This document shows positions 9,194 to 17,111 of a stretch of 64,000 bases of DNA, piece by piece; the first letter of the stretch is position 1; every line of letters starts with the position of its first letter. The notes under the pieces are model-generated. The model did no database searches and was not told the DNA's origin. It saw nothing but the letters and a program-made list of their open reading frames with translations. The position numbers and the translations under genes were made by a program. This stretch comes from Candidatus Woesearchaeota archaeon (lineage in GTDB: Archaea > Nanobdellota > Nanobdellia > Woesearchaeales > JAFGLG01), in NCBI GenBank assembly GCA_016928155.1, contig JAFGLG010000002.1, positions 135,118 through 199,117 on the forward strand. Direction: 5' to 3'.

Positions 9194-11491
9194 TCATATC
9201 TCCGGCGGGCAGAAGACATGCCAGCCCATGCTATCATTCCCCTTAACAAAAGGGCAGTCATCATGGCTGCAGTCGATATGCTCCCAGCAAATCTTCTCCT
9301 CAGGCATCTTATCAGTCTTCCTCAGAGGCAGGGCAAAGCTTATCATGGTGCCGACACCGACCTTGGACTTGACTGCAATGAAGCCATTATGCAATCCGAC
9401 AAGCTCCTTGAATATCGCAAGACCCAGGCCTGTGCCTCCCTGAGACCTGGTGAGCTTCGAGTCGACCTGATAGAACCTCTGGAACAGCTTGGGTATCTCA
9501 GAGCCCTCGATGCCAATGCCTGTATCTGACACGCTTGTGACCAGAAACTTAGAGGTCGGCTTCACTGATATCTTGACAGTGCCTCCTTCATCAGTGAATT
9601 TGATTGCATTTGAAACCAGATTCGTGAGCATCTGGTCTGCCTTGTGCTTGTCTGCATAAACCTTCGGAAGAGCAGGCGGCAAATCCTTCTTTATCACAAT
9701 ATTCTTCTTCAGGGCCTGATGGATCATCCTGTTGTTCACAGAATGGATCACCTTGGCCATGTCTATCTTCTCCCTGTTGAGAGACATCTTCCCTGACTCG
9801 AGCTTCGAGAGGTCGAGTATGTCATTTATGAGAGCGGCGAGCTTGTCAGACTCTGTGTTGATGATCGAGAGGCATTTCCTCTGCACAGCATTGTTCTTTA
9901 TCCTGCCCTGGAGCATGAGCGATGCATAACCCTTTATGCTGGTCAGGGGCGTCTTGAGCTCATGGGAGACAATGCTCACAAAATCAGACTTCAGCCTGTC
10001 AAGCTCCATGAGCTTCTTGTTCTTCTCCTCAAGCTCCTTTGTCTTGGCCTCGAGCTCCTTTGTCGCCTGGAAAATCTCCTCCTGAAGCGTCTTGTTGAAA
10101 TTATCGACCTTATGGTAAAGACGGGCGTTCTCTATGGACATAGCGACACTGTTTCCGAGCACCTGCAGCTCAGAAAGCTTGCCCTCAAACTCATTCAGCC
10201 TGTCGCTCTCGACATTCAGTACACCTATAAGCTTGTTATGGACAAAAAGGGGAACAGCAGCCTCTGACTTCGTATCAGGAGAAGCACGGATATATCTCTT
10301 GTCCTTATCCACATCATTGATCACCAGCGGAAGGCCCTTCTTGGCGACCCAGCCTGTGATGCCCTCACCTATCCTGAGCCTTATCCTGCTCATGACAGAT
10401 GTATCATAACCGTCTGATGCGACAGTCATCAGATAACTCCCTTTCCTGAGCAGGATGGCAGTCCTCCTGCCGCCCAGAAGCCTCAGGGCCCTGTCAAGGA
10501 TTATATTGAGCACCTTGTCAAGACGCAATGTGGAGCTCATAGCATGACTGATCTCCAGCAGGCTCTTGAGCCGCTCGGTGTCCCTCTTGACAGTCGAATA
10601 GAGCTTCGCATTCTCTATGGCAACTGCAGCCTGGCTGGCCAGGATAGTCAGCAGAGATTTCTCGTCATCATTGAACCTCCTACTGCGCTTCGTGTAGATG
10701 TTCAGGGCGCCGAGGGGAGCTGTCTTGGAGACAAGAGGGACAGAAAGGAAAGATGTCAGGCCTGCCTTCTTCGCAATAGCCCTGTGCTGGAACCTGTTAT
10801 CATTCTGCACATCAGGGGATTCCTGTATCCCCCTTGTCATTATCGCCTTACCTGTAAGGCTTCCCTGCAACAGGACCGGATCCTTCTGGATATACTCCTC
10901 TCCAAGATTATAGACTGACTCGACCTTCAGATTCTTCTGGGACTCATCCAGGAGGAGTATAGAACAGACATCCACCCTGAAAAGCTTGACAATCTTTATT
11001 ATTATCAGGTTCAGGACCTTCTCAATATCAAGAGTGGCAGCGAGGGTGGATGACACATCCTGGACAGCAGATATCCTCCTCAACTTCCTCTCATTCTCCC
11101 AGAGAAGATTCTTCTCCTCAGTCACATTGTTCCATTCAATCAGCACACCCTGATAGGCCCTGCTGACAAAAATAGGATTGAAACAGCACTTGAAGAAAAA
11201 ATCCCTGCCACCCGCAGACAGGGTCAGCTGGGTGGTGAGCGTTTTCCTCTTCTTCGAGAATTCCCTGAACGACTTCATGAAATTCTCATCATCTATGCTG
11301 ATCCCCGGATTCCCGATGAAATCAGAACCGAGCACATCCTTCCTCGACAGCTTCAGAATCCTGAGCGCAGAGCTGTTGATGTTAGAGACCCTGTCCCTGC
11401 TGTCCAATATTATGACAGGATGGCTCATATTCCTGATCAGGATATCGTCAGGGATGTTCATCATGCCACCCTTCCTTGATCTGGCCGCCAT
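9194..11491 (-). CDS. Soluble PAS-GAF-GAF sensor histidine kinase
   Basis: A 765-aa hybrid-free histidine kinase. Order: PAS-like domain (about 10-130), two GAF domains (about 150-290 and 310-460), a short coiled coil, HisKA with H510 in HELKTP, and HATPase with N box (NLVSNAIKF), G1 (DTGIGI) and G2 (GGTGLGLAI). There are no membrane segments, so it senses a cytoplasmic signal. A C-terminal 35-residue tail holds four Cys and several His (CWEHIDCSHDDCPF...FC), a small putative metal or redox site that is not part of standard kinases. It starts one base from the stop of the upstream receiver gene; ATG codons 9-10 residues in, behind GGGTGG, are alternative starts. Four receiver genes surround it, so one kinase may feed several regulators. 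Confidence 0.93.
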   Translation of the reverse strand: MAARSRKGGMMNIPDDILIRNMSHPVIILDSRDRVSNINSSALRILKLSRKDVLGSDFIGNPGISIDDENFMKSFREFSKKRKTLTTQLTLSAGGRDFFFKCCFNPIFVSRAYQGVLIEWNNVTEEKNLLWENERKLRRISAVQDVSSTLAATLDIEKVLNLIIIKIVKLFRVDVCSILLLDESQKNLKVESVYNLGEEYIQKDPVLLQGSLTGKAIMTRGIQESPDVQNDNRFQHRAIAKKAGLTSFLSVPLVSKTAPLGALNIYTKRSRRFNDDEKSLLTILASQAAVAIENAKLYSTVKRDTERLKSLLEISHAMSSTLRLDKVLNIILDRALRLLGGRRTAILLRKGSYLMTVASDGYDTSVMSRIRLRIGEGITGWVAKKGLPLVINDVDKDKRYIRASPDTKSEAAVPLFVHNKLIGVLNVESDRLNEFEGKLSELQVLGNSVAMSIENARLYHKVDNFNKTLQEEIFQATKELEAKTKELEEKNKKLMELDRLKSDFVSIVSHELKTPLTSIKGYASLMLQGRIKNNAVQRKCLSIINTESDKLAALINDILDLSKLESGKMSLNREKIDMAKVIHSVNNRMIHQALKKNIVIKKDLPPALPKVYADKHKADQMLTNLVSNAIKFTDEGGTVKISVKPTSKFLVTSVSDTGIGIEGSEIPKLFQRFYQVDSKLTRSQGGTGLGLAIFKELVGLHNGFIAVKSKVGVGTMISFALPLRKTDKMPEEKICWEHIDCSHDDCPFVKGNDSMGWHVFCPPEI

Positions 11492-11492
11492 C

Positions 11493-12479
11493 TTATCCCA
11501 TCGCCTCGATCGCCTTCATTATCCCTGAGCCGCTGAACTTCTTCATACCGAGGGCAATCCTATCCCTCACTGCAGAGACATCCTGGCCATTGTACACGAA
11601 AGGAATGAAGCTCTCGAAATCCTCCATGATGCCCTCCACAAACCGCTCTTCCCTACCTGTCAGGACACAGAACCTATTCCTGCCCATGGCTCCTGCGAAA
11701 GCTATGCTGCCCTTGTGGCCGTCAGTCCTGTGCGTGAAGAGATTAGAGACAAGCCTCTGCACCTCATTCGACCTCTTGTAGCCGAAGCTCTCCTGGAACT
11801 TGCCGATATTATTGAGAGTGAACACATAAAGCCTGGCATCCTCCAGCGGCACCCTGCCCAATAAGGAGATGAGCTCCTTCCTGGGATCGACACCTATGGA
11901 CCTCCCAAGATCCGAAGAATCGAACACAGACCTCACCATGGCCCTCAGCTCTCCAGGATCAAAAGGCTTGACAATATAATCCTCAGCACCGACATCAATG
12001 CCGTCCATCTTCTCCGCAAGCTTCCCTTTGGCTGACAGGAACAGGACAGGGATGTGGGCAGTCGCCTTGTTAGACTTGATCTTACGGCAGACCTCATATC
12101 CGTCTATGCCAGGCATCATGATATCAAGGATGACAAGATCCGGAGACCCGAGATAGACCTTCTCCATGGCATCAAGCCCTGAGAAGGCTTCCAGGACATC
12201 ATGATCATCGCCGATCGTGAGCTTCACCAGGTCCACAATATGGGGTTCATCATCAACAACAAGCACCTTCTTCCTGCCGCCTGACCTTAGCTTCCATATC
12301 TTAGCCTGCGCAACAACAGAAAAATCTATCTTGCCCTCTGACCTCAGCACCTGGAGATATTTGGAGACAGTCAGCCTGTTGTGGCCGATGCCCTTCGACA
12401 GCTCAAGGCTGGAAGCGCCCGGATTCTCATTCAGGTACCTCAAAACCTTCCCCTTTATGCCTTCATCCAAATTTATCAC
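11493..12479 (-). CDS. Winged-helix + receiver + degenerate GGDEF-like protein
   Basis: A 328-aa three-part regulator. Residues 5-65 form a winged helix (ASSLELSKGIGHNRLTVSKYL) that could bind DNA. Residues 70-190 form a receiver with DDE, phosphoacceptor D119 (LVILDIMMPGIDG) and K171 (VKPFDPGEL). Residues 200-315 resemble a GGDEF fold: FTLNNIGKFQESFGY matches the substrate-binding strand-helix, and GRNRF (266-270) sits where GGDEF should be, so catalysis is not expected. It may be a c-di-nucleotide-like sensor or a structural relic. The start is GTG inside AGGTGA, overlapping the stop of the upstream receiver gene. It is the only member of the cluster with an apparent DNA-binding domain and so the likely transcriptional output. 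Confidence 0.85.
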   Translation of the reverse strand: MINLDEGIKGKVLRYLNENPGASSLELSKGIGHNRLTVSKYLQVLRSEGKIDFSVVAQAKIWKLRSGGRKKVLVVDDEPHIVDLVKLTIGDDHDVLEAFSGLDAMEKVYLGSPDLVILDIMMPGIDGYEVCRKIKSNKATAHIPVLFLSAKGKLAEKMDGIDVGAEDYIVKPFDPGELRAMVRSVFDSSDLGRSIGVDPRKELISLLGRVPLEDARLYVFTLNNIGKFQESFGYKRSNEVQRLVSNLFTHRTDGHKGSIAFAGAMGRNRFCVLTGREERFVEGIMEDFESFIPFVYNGQDVSAVRDRIALGMKKFSGSGIMKAIEAMG

Positions 12480-12859
12480 CTTTTGACATCCAATCTCCCT
12501 GCAAAAAATGAATCCACCTTATTCCTGAGAAGCTCAGGCTCAAACGGCTTGGGGACATAATCAATCACTCCAAGCCTTCTCGCCCTGTCGACGTCATCCT
12601 TGGAATGCTTTGCACTCAGGATGATGACAGGCATATCCTTTGTCCTGAGGCTGGACCTCAGCTTCTCGAGAAACGCGAACCCGTCGATCTTCGGCATCAT
12701 CAGATCAAGTATCACCAGGTCAATATCATCTGACATCCTCTCTATGGCTTCCATGCCGTCCTTTGCAGTGACAAGATCATACGACTCCTTCAGCACCATC
12801 TCCAGCAGAAAATTTATCGCGAACTCGTCATCCACGACCAATATCTTCTTCCTTAGCAA
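12476..12859 (-). CDS. Single-domain response regulator (receiver)
   Basis: A 127-aa receiver domain: KKILVVDDEFAINFLLEM, phosphoacceptor Asp in LVILDLMMPKIDGF, switch Ser (VIILSAKH) and Lys in VPKPFEPELL. There is no output domain. The start is a TTG with GAGGT at proper spacing; no ATG is available without losing the first strand. It overlaps the next gene by 4 bases (GTGA), so the two are translationally coupled. Its partner is probably the histidine kinase two genes downstream. Confidence 0.9.
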   Translation of the reverse strand: MLRKKILVVDDEFAINFLLEMVLKESYDLVTAKDGMEAIERMSDDIDLVILDLMMPKIDGFAFLEKLRSSLRTKDMPVIILSAKHSKDDVDRARRLGVIDYVPKPFEPELLRNKVDSFFAGRLDVKR

Positions 12860-12870
12860 GCTGGTTTACC

Positions 12871-13380
12871 TCAGATCAGATTCTGCTGGATCTTCTCGAT
12901 AAGCTCGGAAGGCTCGAAAGGCTTTGTCACATAATCTATAGCGCCTGAATCGATGCCCTCGAACTTGTCTACAAGCTGGTCCTTCGCAGACAGCATGATT
13001 ATAGGTATGTTCCGTGTCGCCGGGATGTCCTTCAGCCTCCTGGTGACCTCGAAGCCGTCAAGGCCGGGCATCATGATGTCCATGGTTATCAGGTCCGGCT
13101 GCTCTCTGATTGCCATCTCTACAGCCTCCTCGCCGGTATAAGCGCCGAGGATCGTGTACTGATCGCTCAGGCTCATCTTTATGAGATCAACTATGTGCGG
13201 CTCATCATCCACGACCAATATCTTCTGCTTGTGCGATCCCACCCTGATGTTCTCCTTCTGCCTGTCAAAAATCTCACTGATGCTCTCGGGCTCATACATC
13301 ATCGCCGACAGCTCATTGAGTGTCCTGCTCCTCATCTTCTTCCTGTAGAGCTTCTTTGCCTCATTAACCGAAATCTTCAT
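12871..13380 (-). CDS. Receiver protein with short basic helical N-terminus
   Basis: A 169-aa protein. Residues 1-50 form a basic helical segment (VNEAKKLYRKKMRSRT) followed by a receiver with DDE, phosphoacceptor Asp in LITMDIMMPGLDGF, switch Ser (IIMLSAKD) and Lys in VTKPFEPSEL. The N-terminal extension is too short for a winged helix but could be a small interaction or DNA-contact module. The start ATGAAGATTTCG follows GGTGGTGGAG; an upstream in-frame ATG would lie within a palindrome and is less likely. It is the first gene of the two-component operon. Confidence 0.88.
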   Translation of the reverse strand: MKISVNEAKKLYRKKMRSRTLNELSAMMYEPESISEIFDRQKENIRVGSHKQKILVVDDEPHIVDLIKMSLSDQYTILGAYTGEEAVEMAIREQPDLITMDIMMPGLDGFEVTRRLKDIPATRNIPIIMLSAKDQLVDKFEGIDSGAIDYVTKPFEPSELIEKIQQNLI

Positions 13381-13399
13381 CTCCACCACCCCTTTCAGC

Positions 13400-13437
13400 A
13401 TACTGATCATTTCAGTATACAGTTATGATAATCATAA
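13400..13437 (-). promoter_or_regulatory. Two palindromic operators upstream of two-component operon
   Basis: Two palindromes lie 20-57 bases upstream of the first receiver start: ATACTGA-TCATT-TCAGTAT (13400-13418) and TTATGAT-A-ATCATAA (13423-13437). Both arms are perfect. A TATA-like stretch (TATACAAT on the minus strand) follows. They are probable binding sites for a dimeric regulator, perhaps the winged-helix receiver of the same operon (inference). Confidence 0.55.
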
Positions 13438-13527
13438 TTGTATATGAACTTAAAAAGGCTTTGGCAAATTTTTTGTATATGAAAAAAAATAAAACTTTTT
13501 CCACTCTGAAGTTAACACATTATTAAG

Positions 13528-13620
13528 TGTATAAACAAACTAGATATGAAGCATATAAACAGACTATGAAACATAAACAAACAAAACAAACCTTGTGCAT
13601 ATAACCAAACTTAGATATGC
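13528..13620. repeat. Imperfect direct repeats, about 20-23 bp, four copies
   Basis: The spacer between the divergent two-component and MscS genes carries related units: GTATAAACAAACTAGATATG (13529), CATATAAACAGACTATGAA (13552), CATAAACAAACAAAAC (13572) and CATATAACCAAACTTAGATATG (13599). They share TATAAACAAACTWGATATG. Iteron-like spacing suggests multiple protein-binding sites, but no replication gene is near. Confidence 0.5.
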
Positions 13621-13680
13621 CACAAACAAAGAGAAGAACAGAGGGCGAAACAGCCTGATAATTGATAACACTTATAACTT

Positions 13681-14274
13681 ATGACATCCCCGGGTGATGC
13701 AATGGGGGTCTTTGAAACACTTGAGAATGCACTGAATGGTTCAGTGGAATTCATAAGGGAACATTTCGGAAACCATCTCATAGCCATACTCATACTGTTC
13801 ATCGGCTTATTCATAGGAAGATTCTTCGAGAGGCTCATACACAAGAGCCTTTCAGAGATAGAGCTCAACAAGATAATCAGGAAAATCATAATAACAGAAT
13901 CAGATTTCGAGAACCTGATAGCAAAATCCGTGAGCTACCTGATATACCTTGTCAGCGTGATCCTGTTCCTCGTCAAGATAGGGGTTGTGAAGACACTGTT
14001 TTGGATAATCGTGGTGATAGCAGCCCTGCTCGCCATATCATCCCTGCTGTTCGGGGTAAGAGACATGATCCCGAATCTCTGGGCAGGATTCTTCATCGGC
14101 AGAGGAAAGAGGCACAAGACAGGAGACAGGATAAGCATAGGCGATGTCGAAGGCACCATAAAAAAATTCTCGATAACAGACGTCGTCGTGGAGACCTATG
14201 ATGGAAACCTCATGCACTTCGCAAACTCCAAGATAGGCAAGGAATTCAAGATAAAGAAGCTAAAGAAGAGTTAG
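13681..14274 (+). CDS. Small MscS-like mechanosensitive channel
   Basis: A 197-aa membrane protein with about three membrane helices (HLIAILILFIGLFIGRF, SYLIYLVSVILFLV, FWIIVVIAALLAISSLL) followed by the MscS beta domain: DMIPNLWAGFFIGRG corresponds to the TM3b/beta boundary and GDRISIGDVEGTIKKFSITDVVVETYDG to the Sm-like fold. It lacks the long C-terminal vestibule of E. coli MscS, as many archaeal members do. The expected role is a pressure-relief channel. An ATG seven codons downstream has GGGTGA just upstream and is an alternative start. It is divergent from the two-component operon and convergent, with 15-base overlap, with the next minus-strand gene. Confidence 0.85.
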   Translation: MTSPGDAMGVFETLENALNGSVEFIREHFGNHLIAILILFIGLFIGRFFERLIHKSLSEIELNKIIRKIIITESDFENLIAKSVSYLIYLVSVILFLVKIGVVKTLFWIIVVIAALLAISSLLFGVRDMIPNLWAGFFIGRGKRHKTGDRISIGDVEGTIKKFSITDVVVETYDGNLMHFANSKIGKEFKIKKLKKS

Positions 14275-14604
14275 GCTTGCGACCGGCGTATATGTGACTG
14301 TACCAGGCTTCCTGTAGGCGAGCCTATAACCTGACATACCATCACCAGTGACTGAAAGCGCATCCACACCTGCCAATTTGGCCATGGCCAGAGCAACAAT
14401 CCCATGGAAAGGATCCCCCTTACTCGGGGAGAAACCGAGGGCCTGCTCAAGATGGGAAATATTATCATATTCCCCTGAAAGAGGCTTCAACTTTGGGTCA
14501 GCCGGCAAAAAATACAGGGGCCGATTAGCCGGAATCCCAGCCTCATTCCTTATCCTCAATATACCACCCCAATGCAAGAATTCAATAATCCAATCCGGAT
14601 TCAA
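14260..14604 (-). CDS. Hypothetical 114-aa protein downstream of UPF0147
   Basis: An open frame with reasonable codon use and composition and a C-terminal region ALAMAKLAGVDALSVTGDGMSGYRLAYRK. I do not recognise the family. The best start is a TTG whose last two bases overlap the TGA of the UPF0147 gene (TTGA); longer starts would overlap that gene by more than 40 bases. It uses some CGG Arg codons, which are uncommon in the neighbours. It ends inside the convergent MscS gene. Probably real but poorly supported. Confidence 0.45.
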   Translation of the reverse strand: MNPDWIIEFLHWGGILRIRNEAGIPANRPLYFLPADPKLKPLSGEYDNISHLEQALGFSPSKGDPFHGIVALAMAKLAGVDALSVTGDGMSGYRLAYRKPGTVTYTPVASLTLL

Positions 14605-14855
14605 TTCCCGTTGCCGAGCATCTCGAGCATAGAAACAAGATTCCATATCTGGGTCCGGGTATAAGACTGGAGGTTAGTGTCGTCAGCGACCTCCTCGATC
14701 TCTGTCAGGGCCTTGTTTATCCTTATCGAGAGCTCAAGATCCTCCTTCAGTATATCTATGATGGTCTCAAGCTTTGATTTGACGTTCTTAGGGACAGTAT
14801 TATCCTCAAGAAGCTCGTGAATGACCTCGACAATGCCGCTTATCTCCTCTTCCAT
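14601..14855 (-). CDS. UPF0147 family protein
   Basis: An 84-aa all-helical acidic protein. The segments VIHELLEDNTVPKNVKSKLE and YTRTQIWNLVSMLEML are the characteristic ends of the archaeal UPF0147 family, whose function is unknown. The ATG is preceded by an in-frame GTG overlapping the prefoldin stop; either may be used. It sits at the end of the eL43-rpoP-pcc1-pfdB run, an arrangement common in archaea, so a link to translation or folding is plausible but unproven. Confidence 0.88.
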   Translation of the reverse strand: MEEEISGIVEVIHELLEDNTVPKNVKSKLETIIDILKEDLELSIRINKALTEIEEVADDTNLQSYTRTQIWNLVSMLEMLGNGN

Positions 14856-14860
14856 ATTAA

Positions 14861-15193
14861 TCACTTCTTCTCCTTCCTGATGGTCTCCATCACTTCAGTC
14901 TGGACAGACTTAGCCTTGTCTTTCAGAGAATTCTCCTGCTTCTCGATGTTCTTGATCCTCAGATTCAAAATATCCTGCTTCGACCCAAGCTCCTCCTTAA
15001 GGGGCTTCTTGTCAGCAGCAACCATGATGTTGCCCACGATCCTGTATGCCTTATCGGTCCTGTCAAGCTCGCTCAGCGCTGACTCGACCTCCATGAGCTG
15101 GGCCTGAAAACCCTGCTTCTGAGAAAGGAGCTGATGCATGCTCTGCTCGATCATGGTCAGCTGGTTTATCTTCTGTTCTGTCTCCTTGTCCAT
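14861..15193 (-). CDS. pfdB: Prefoldin subunit beta
   Basis: A 110-aa protein with two long coiled-coil helices separated by a short beta-hairpin region: LLSQKQGFQAQLMEVESALSEL, then AYRIVGNIMVAADKKPLKEEL (the hairpin with the typical VGxxMV pattern), then a second helix. This is the usual beta-type prefoldin length. It forms the alpha2beta4 holdase that passes unfolded proteins to the group II chaperonin. Its start overlaps the end of pcc1 by 28 bases. The alpha subunit is not in the window. Confidence 0.93.
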   Translation of the reverse strand: MDKETEQKINQLTMIEQSMHQLLSQKQGFQAQLMEVESALSELDRTDKAYRIVGNIMVAADKKPLKEELGSKQDILNLRIKNIEKQENSLKDKAKSVQTEVMETIRKEKK

Positions 15194-15411
15194 GTCAAAG
15201 CACCCATCTTCTCATAAACTATGATATATTTGCAAATCGTGTTGAGCGTAATCCTGAGGGCAGTCGCATCCTCGGCGGTTATCCTGAACTTCAGGAGGCT
15301 TCCCTTCATCTCCACCCTGACAGATGACCTGTCCTTGTCCCTCAGCTCCTTCTCCAAAACCTTCCAAAGCCCGTCTACTTCCCCACGCACCTCAATCTGG
15401 GCAGAGTACAT
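15166..15411 (-). CDS. pcc1: KEOPS complex subunit Pcc1
   Basis: An 81-aa protein matching the Pcc1/CTAG dimerisation fold: AQIEVRGEVDGLWKVLEKEL, RSSVRVEMKGSLLKFRITAED, then ALRITLNTICKYIIVYEKM, the conserved C-terminal helix. Pcc1 dimerises the KEOPS complex that makes N6-threonylcarbamoyladenosine at tRNA position 37. The start follows AGGTAAG. Neighbours (Rpo12, prefoldin beta) are the standard archaeal context. Kae1 and Bud32 are not present here. Confidence 0.9.
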   Translation of the reverse strand: MYSAQIEVRGEVDGLWKVLEKELRDKDRSSVRVEMKGSLLKFRITAEDATALRITLNTICKYIIVYEKMGALTWTRRQNRR

Positions 15412-15421
15412 CTTATCTTGC

Positions 15422-15559
15422 TTACCTTGCCTTGACCTTCGTGAGCGAAGTGCGAGGCTTGAACAGGATCTTGCTTCCGCAATAAGGGCATCTCACCTTC
15501 TTCCTCAGAAGCTCAGTCGAGATCTCCTTGTGGCACTGGAAGCATTTGTAGAGAACCAT
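15422..15559 (-). CDS. rpoP: DNA-directed RNA polymerase subunit Rpo12 (P)
   Basis: A 45-aa zinc protein: MVLYKCFQCHKEI and VRCPYCGSKILFKPR hold the CxxC...CxxC ribbon of RPABC4/Rpo12, and the basic tail is typical. It bridges Rpo3 and Rpo10 in the archaeal RNA polymerase. The start is the ATG one base downstream of the eL43 stop. An upstream extension of the frame would run into the eL43 gene and is rejected. Confidence 0.95.
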   Translation of the reverse strand: MVLYKCFQCHKEISTELLRKKVRCPYCGSKILFKPRTSLTKVKAR

Positions 15560-15560
15560 T

Positions 15561-15815
15561 TTATTCTTCAATCTCCTCCAAAGATCTGAGAGCCGGAACC
15601 TTTGTGACAAAATAAGCCTTGCTCGTGAACTTAGAGAGGCACTTGGAGCAGAAGAATATGCCTGCCGCCTCCCTCTTCACCTTCAGAGAATTGCAGTAAG
15701 GGCATTTCTGCCTGGCCTTCTGAACCTTCTCAACATCAGCCACCTTGGCCCTGATCTTCCTTCCATACCTCGGACCAAATCTCCTAACTGACCCGAAACC
15801 TTTCTTTGAAGCCAT
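15561..15815 (-). CDS. rpl37ae: Large ribosomal subunit protein eL43 (L37Ae)
   Basis: An 84-aa protein with the L37Ae pattern: GSVRRFGPRYGRKIRAKVADVE, then the zinc ribbon CPYC...FFCSKCLSKFTSKAY. Length is close to the family. It opens the eL43-rpo12-pcc1-pfdB run. The upstream 140 bases are AT-rich with TTTATAAAT-like promoter sequence on the minus strand, and no other gene. Confidence 0.95.
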   Translation of the reverse strand: MASKKGFGSVRRFGPRYGRKIRAKVADVEKVQKARQKCPYCNSLKVKREAAGIFFCSKCLSKFTSKAYFVTKVPALRSLEEIEE

Positions 15816-15956
15816 CTCGATTCTCCCTCAGTCCACAGCATGCATATATAACAATGAATTATTATGGACCTTGGAAAAAAGGCACCCCTTTATAAATATT
15901 ATGAAATAATGAATCATTTTTAAATACATCTAAAACGCGTCCAAAAGGCTCCAGAC

Positions 15957-17069
15957 CTAGAAATTCGCCTCATATCTCAGGATTGCGGCAATCTTGCCAA
16001 GATCCCTGAGCTGAACACCCTCCCTTGTGTCAGTGCTGATGATCTTCACCTCAGAAGAGAACTTCCCGGCAATCTGAGAGAGCTCCTCGATCATCCCCTC
16101 CTCCAGTTCCTCAGACAAAAGCAATGTAGCCACAGCACCTGCCTCAAGCATCCTCTTGGTCTCATCATACCCATAAGCCACAGACTTCTGGGATGTGGCA
16201 AGAAGCTCAAGGAACTTCGTGACTATCTGCTTCTCCTCTGCGACCTCCTCCTTGGCAAGCACATCCTGGCACTTGTCAAGCAGCTCCTGCAGGCCGAACT
16301 CTTCGGTATAAGAAAGATCCTTTATCGCGAGGATCTTCTTCTTGAGATCATTCGTTATGAAATCACCGTCGACAAACTCATACTTAGTCGGACCGGGGCC
16401 GCCGATCAGGATCCCTTTTATCTCAGTCAGCTTCGGAAGGAACTGGTCCTTCATGTAATCGCCGACCCTCCTGTAGAAATCCCTTGCAGAGAGCTCCCTG
16501 TTGGCTGCAAACCTCGCAGCAGACTGCCCGCCCGCCCTGAATTTCCCAGGAACCTCAGAATGAGTCTTCACCAGGGGGATTATCGCCTTGCCTTTCAACA
16601 ATGCTACAATGCCGTCACGCCTGTCCATCACAACCATGCCATAGATCTCTTTCTCCTCAACCATCTCCCTGAGCGGATCAAGAACAAATTCCTTGTCACA
16701 GCGATAGACCCTGATGTTGAGCGGAACCGGAGGCTCAATGGACCAGACCTGCACATTAGGCTGGCCTTCTTTCTCAGAAATATTGCCTGCAAATGCTGCA
16801 AGGCCATGCTCCGGAGTCTGCTTGAAAAGCTTGAGATGCTGGATCATCCTCTCAAGAGCGCTGATGACATTCTTCCTTGTGCCGGCAGATTTGATATTTG
16901 TGGCAGTACCCTGCTCCTGGAAGACATGATTTATGATCTTATTGAGATCATAGCCGGCAGGAATATAGACTGTGACAAGCTCAGTATGCCTGCCCCTATA
17001 ACGTTCTATCTCCTTAATGAGTTTCTTCAGCCTGAAGCGCTGTTCAGGGGTTATCTTTAATTCTGCCAT
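15957..17069 (-). CDS. prf1: Peptide chain release factor aRF1
   Basis: A 370-aa class I release factor. Domain 1 has NIKS (58-61) and YRCDKEF (122-128), the stop-codon reading motifs; domain 2 has the hydrolysis motif GGQ (180-182) in FRAGGQSAARF; domain 3 is the eL30-like C-terminus. It recognises all three stops and releases the peptide, and is recycled with ABCE1. The chosen ATG begins MAELKITPEQ; a TTG four codons earlier is less likely. A TATA box (TTATATATGG) lies 20-30 bases upstream, suggesting a short leader. Confidence 0.97.
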   Translation of the reverse strand: MAELKITPEQRFRLKKLIKEIERYRGRHTELVTVYIPAGYDLNKIINHVFQEQGTATNIKSAGTRKNVISALERMIQHLKLFKQTPEHGLAAFAGNISEKEGQPNVQVWSIEPPVPLNIRVYRCDKEFVLDPLREMVEEKEIYGMVVMDRRDGIVALLKGKAIIPLVKTHSEVPGKFRAGGQSAARFAANRELSARDFYRRVGDYMKDQFLPKLTEIKGILIGGPGPTKYEFVDGDFITNDLKKKILAIKDLSYTEEFGLQELLDKCQDVLAKEEVAEEKQIVTKFLELLATSQKSVAYGYDETKRMLEAGAVATLLLSEELEEGMIEELSQIAGKFSSEVKIISTDTREGVQLRDLGKIAAILRYEANF

Positions 17070-17111
17070 ACCATAAACCAAAAACCAGCCATATATAAAT
17101 TTTAGTGTGTT

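Noticed and set aside
13528-13620. Replication origin iterons
   Set aside because: No orc1/cdc6 gene or origin box lies nearby; the repeats are imperfect and few.
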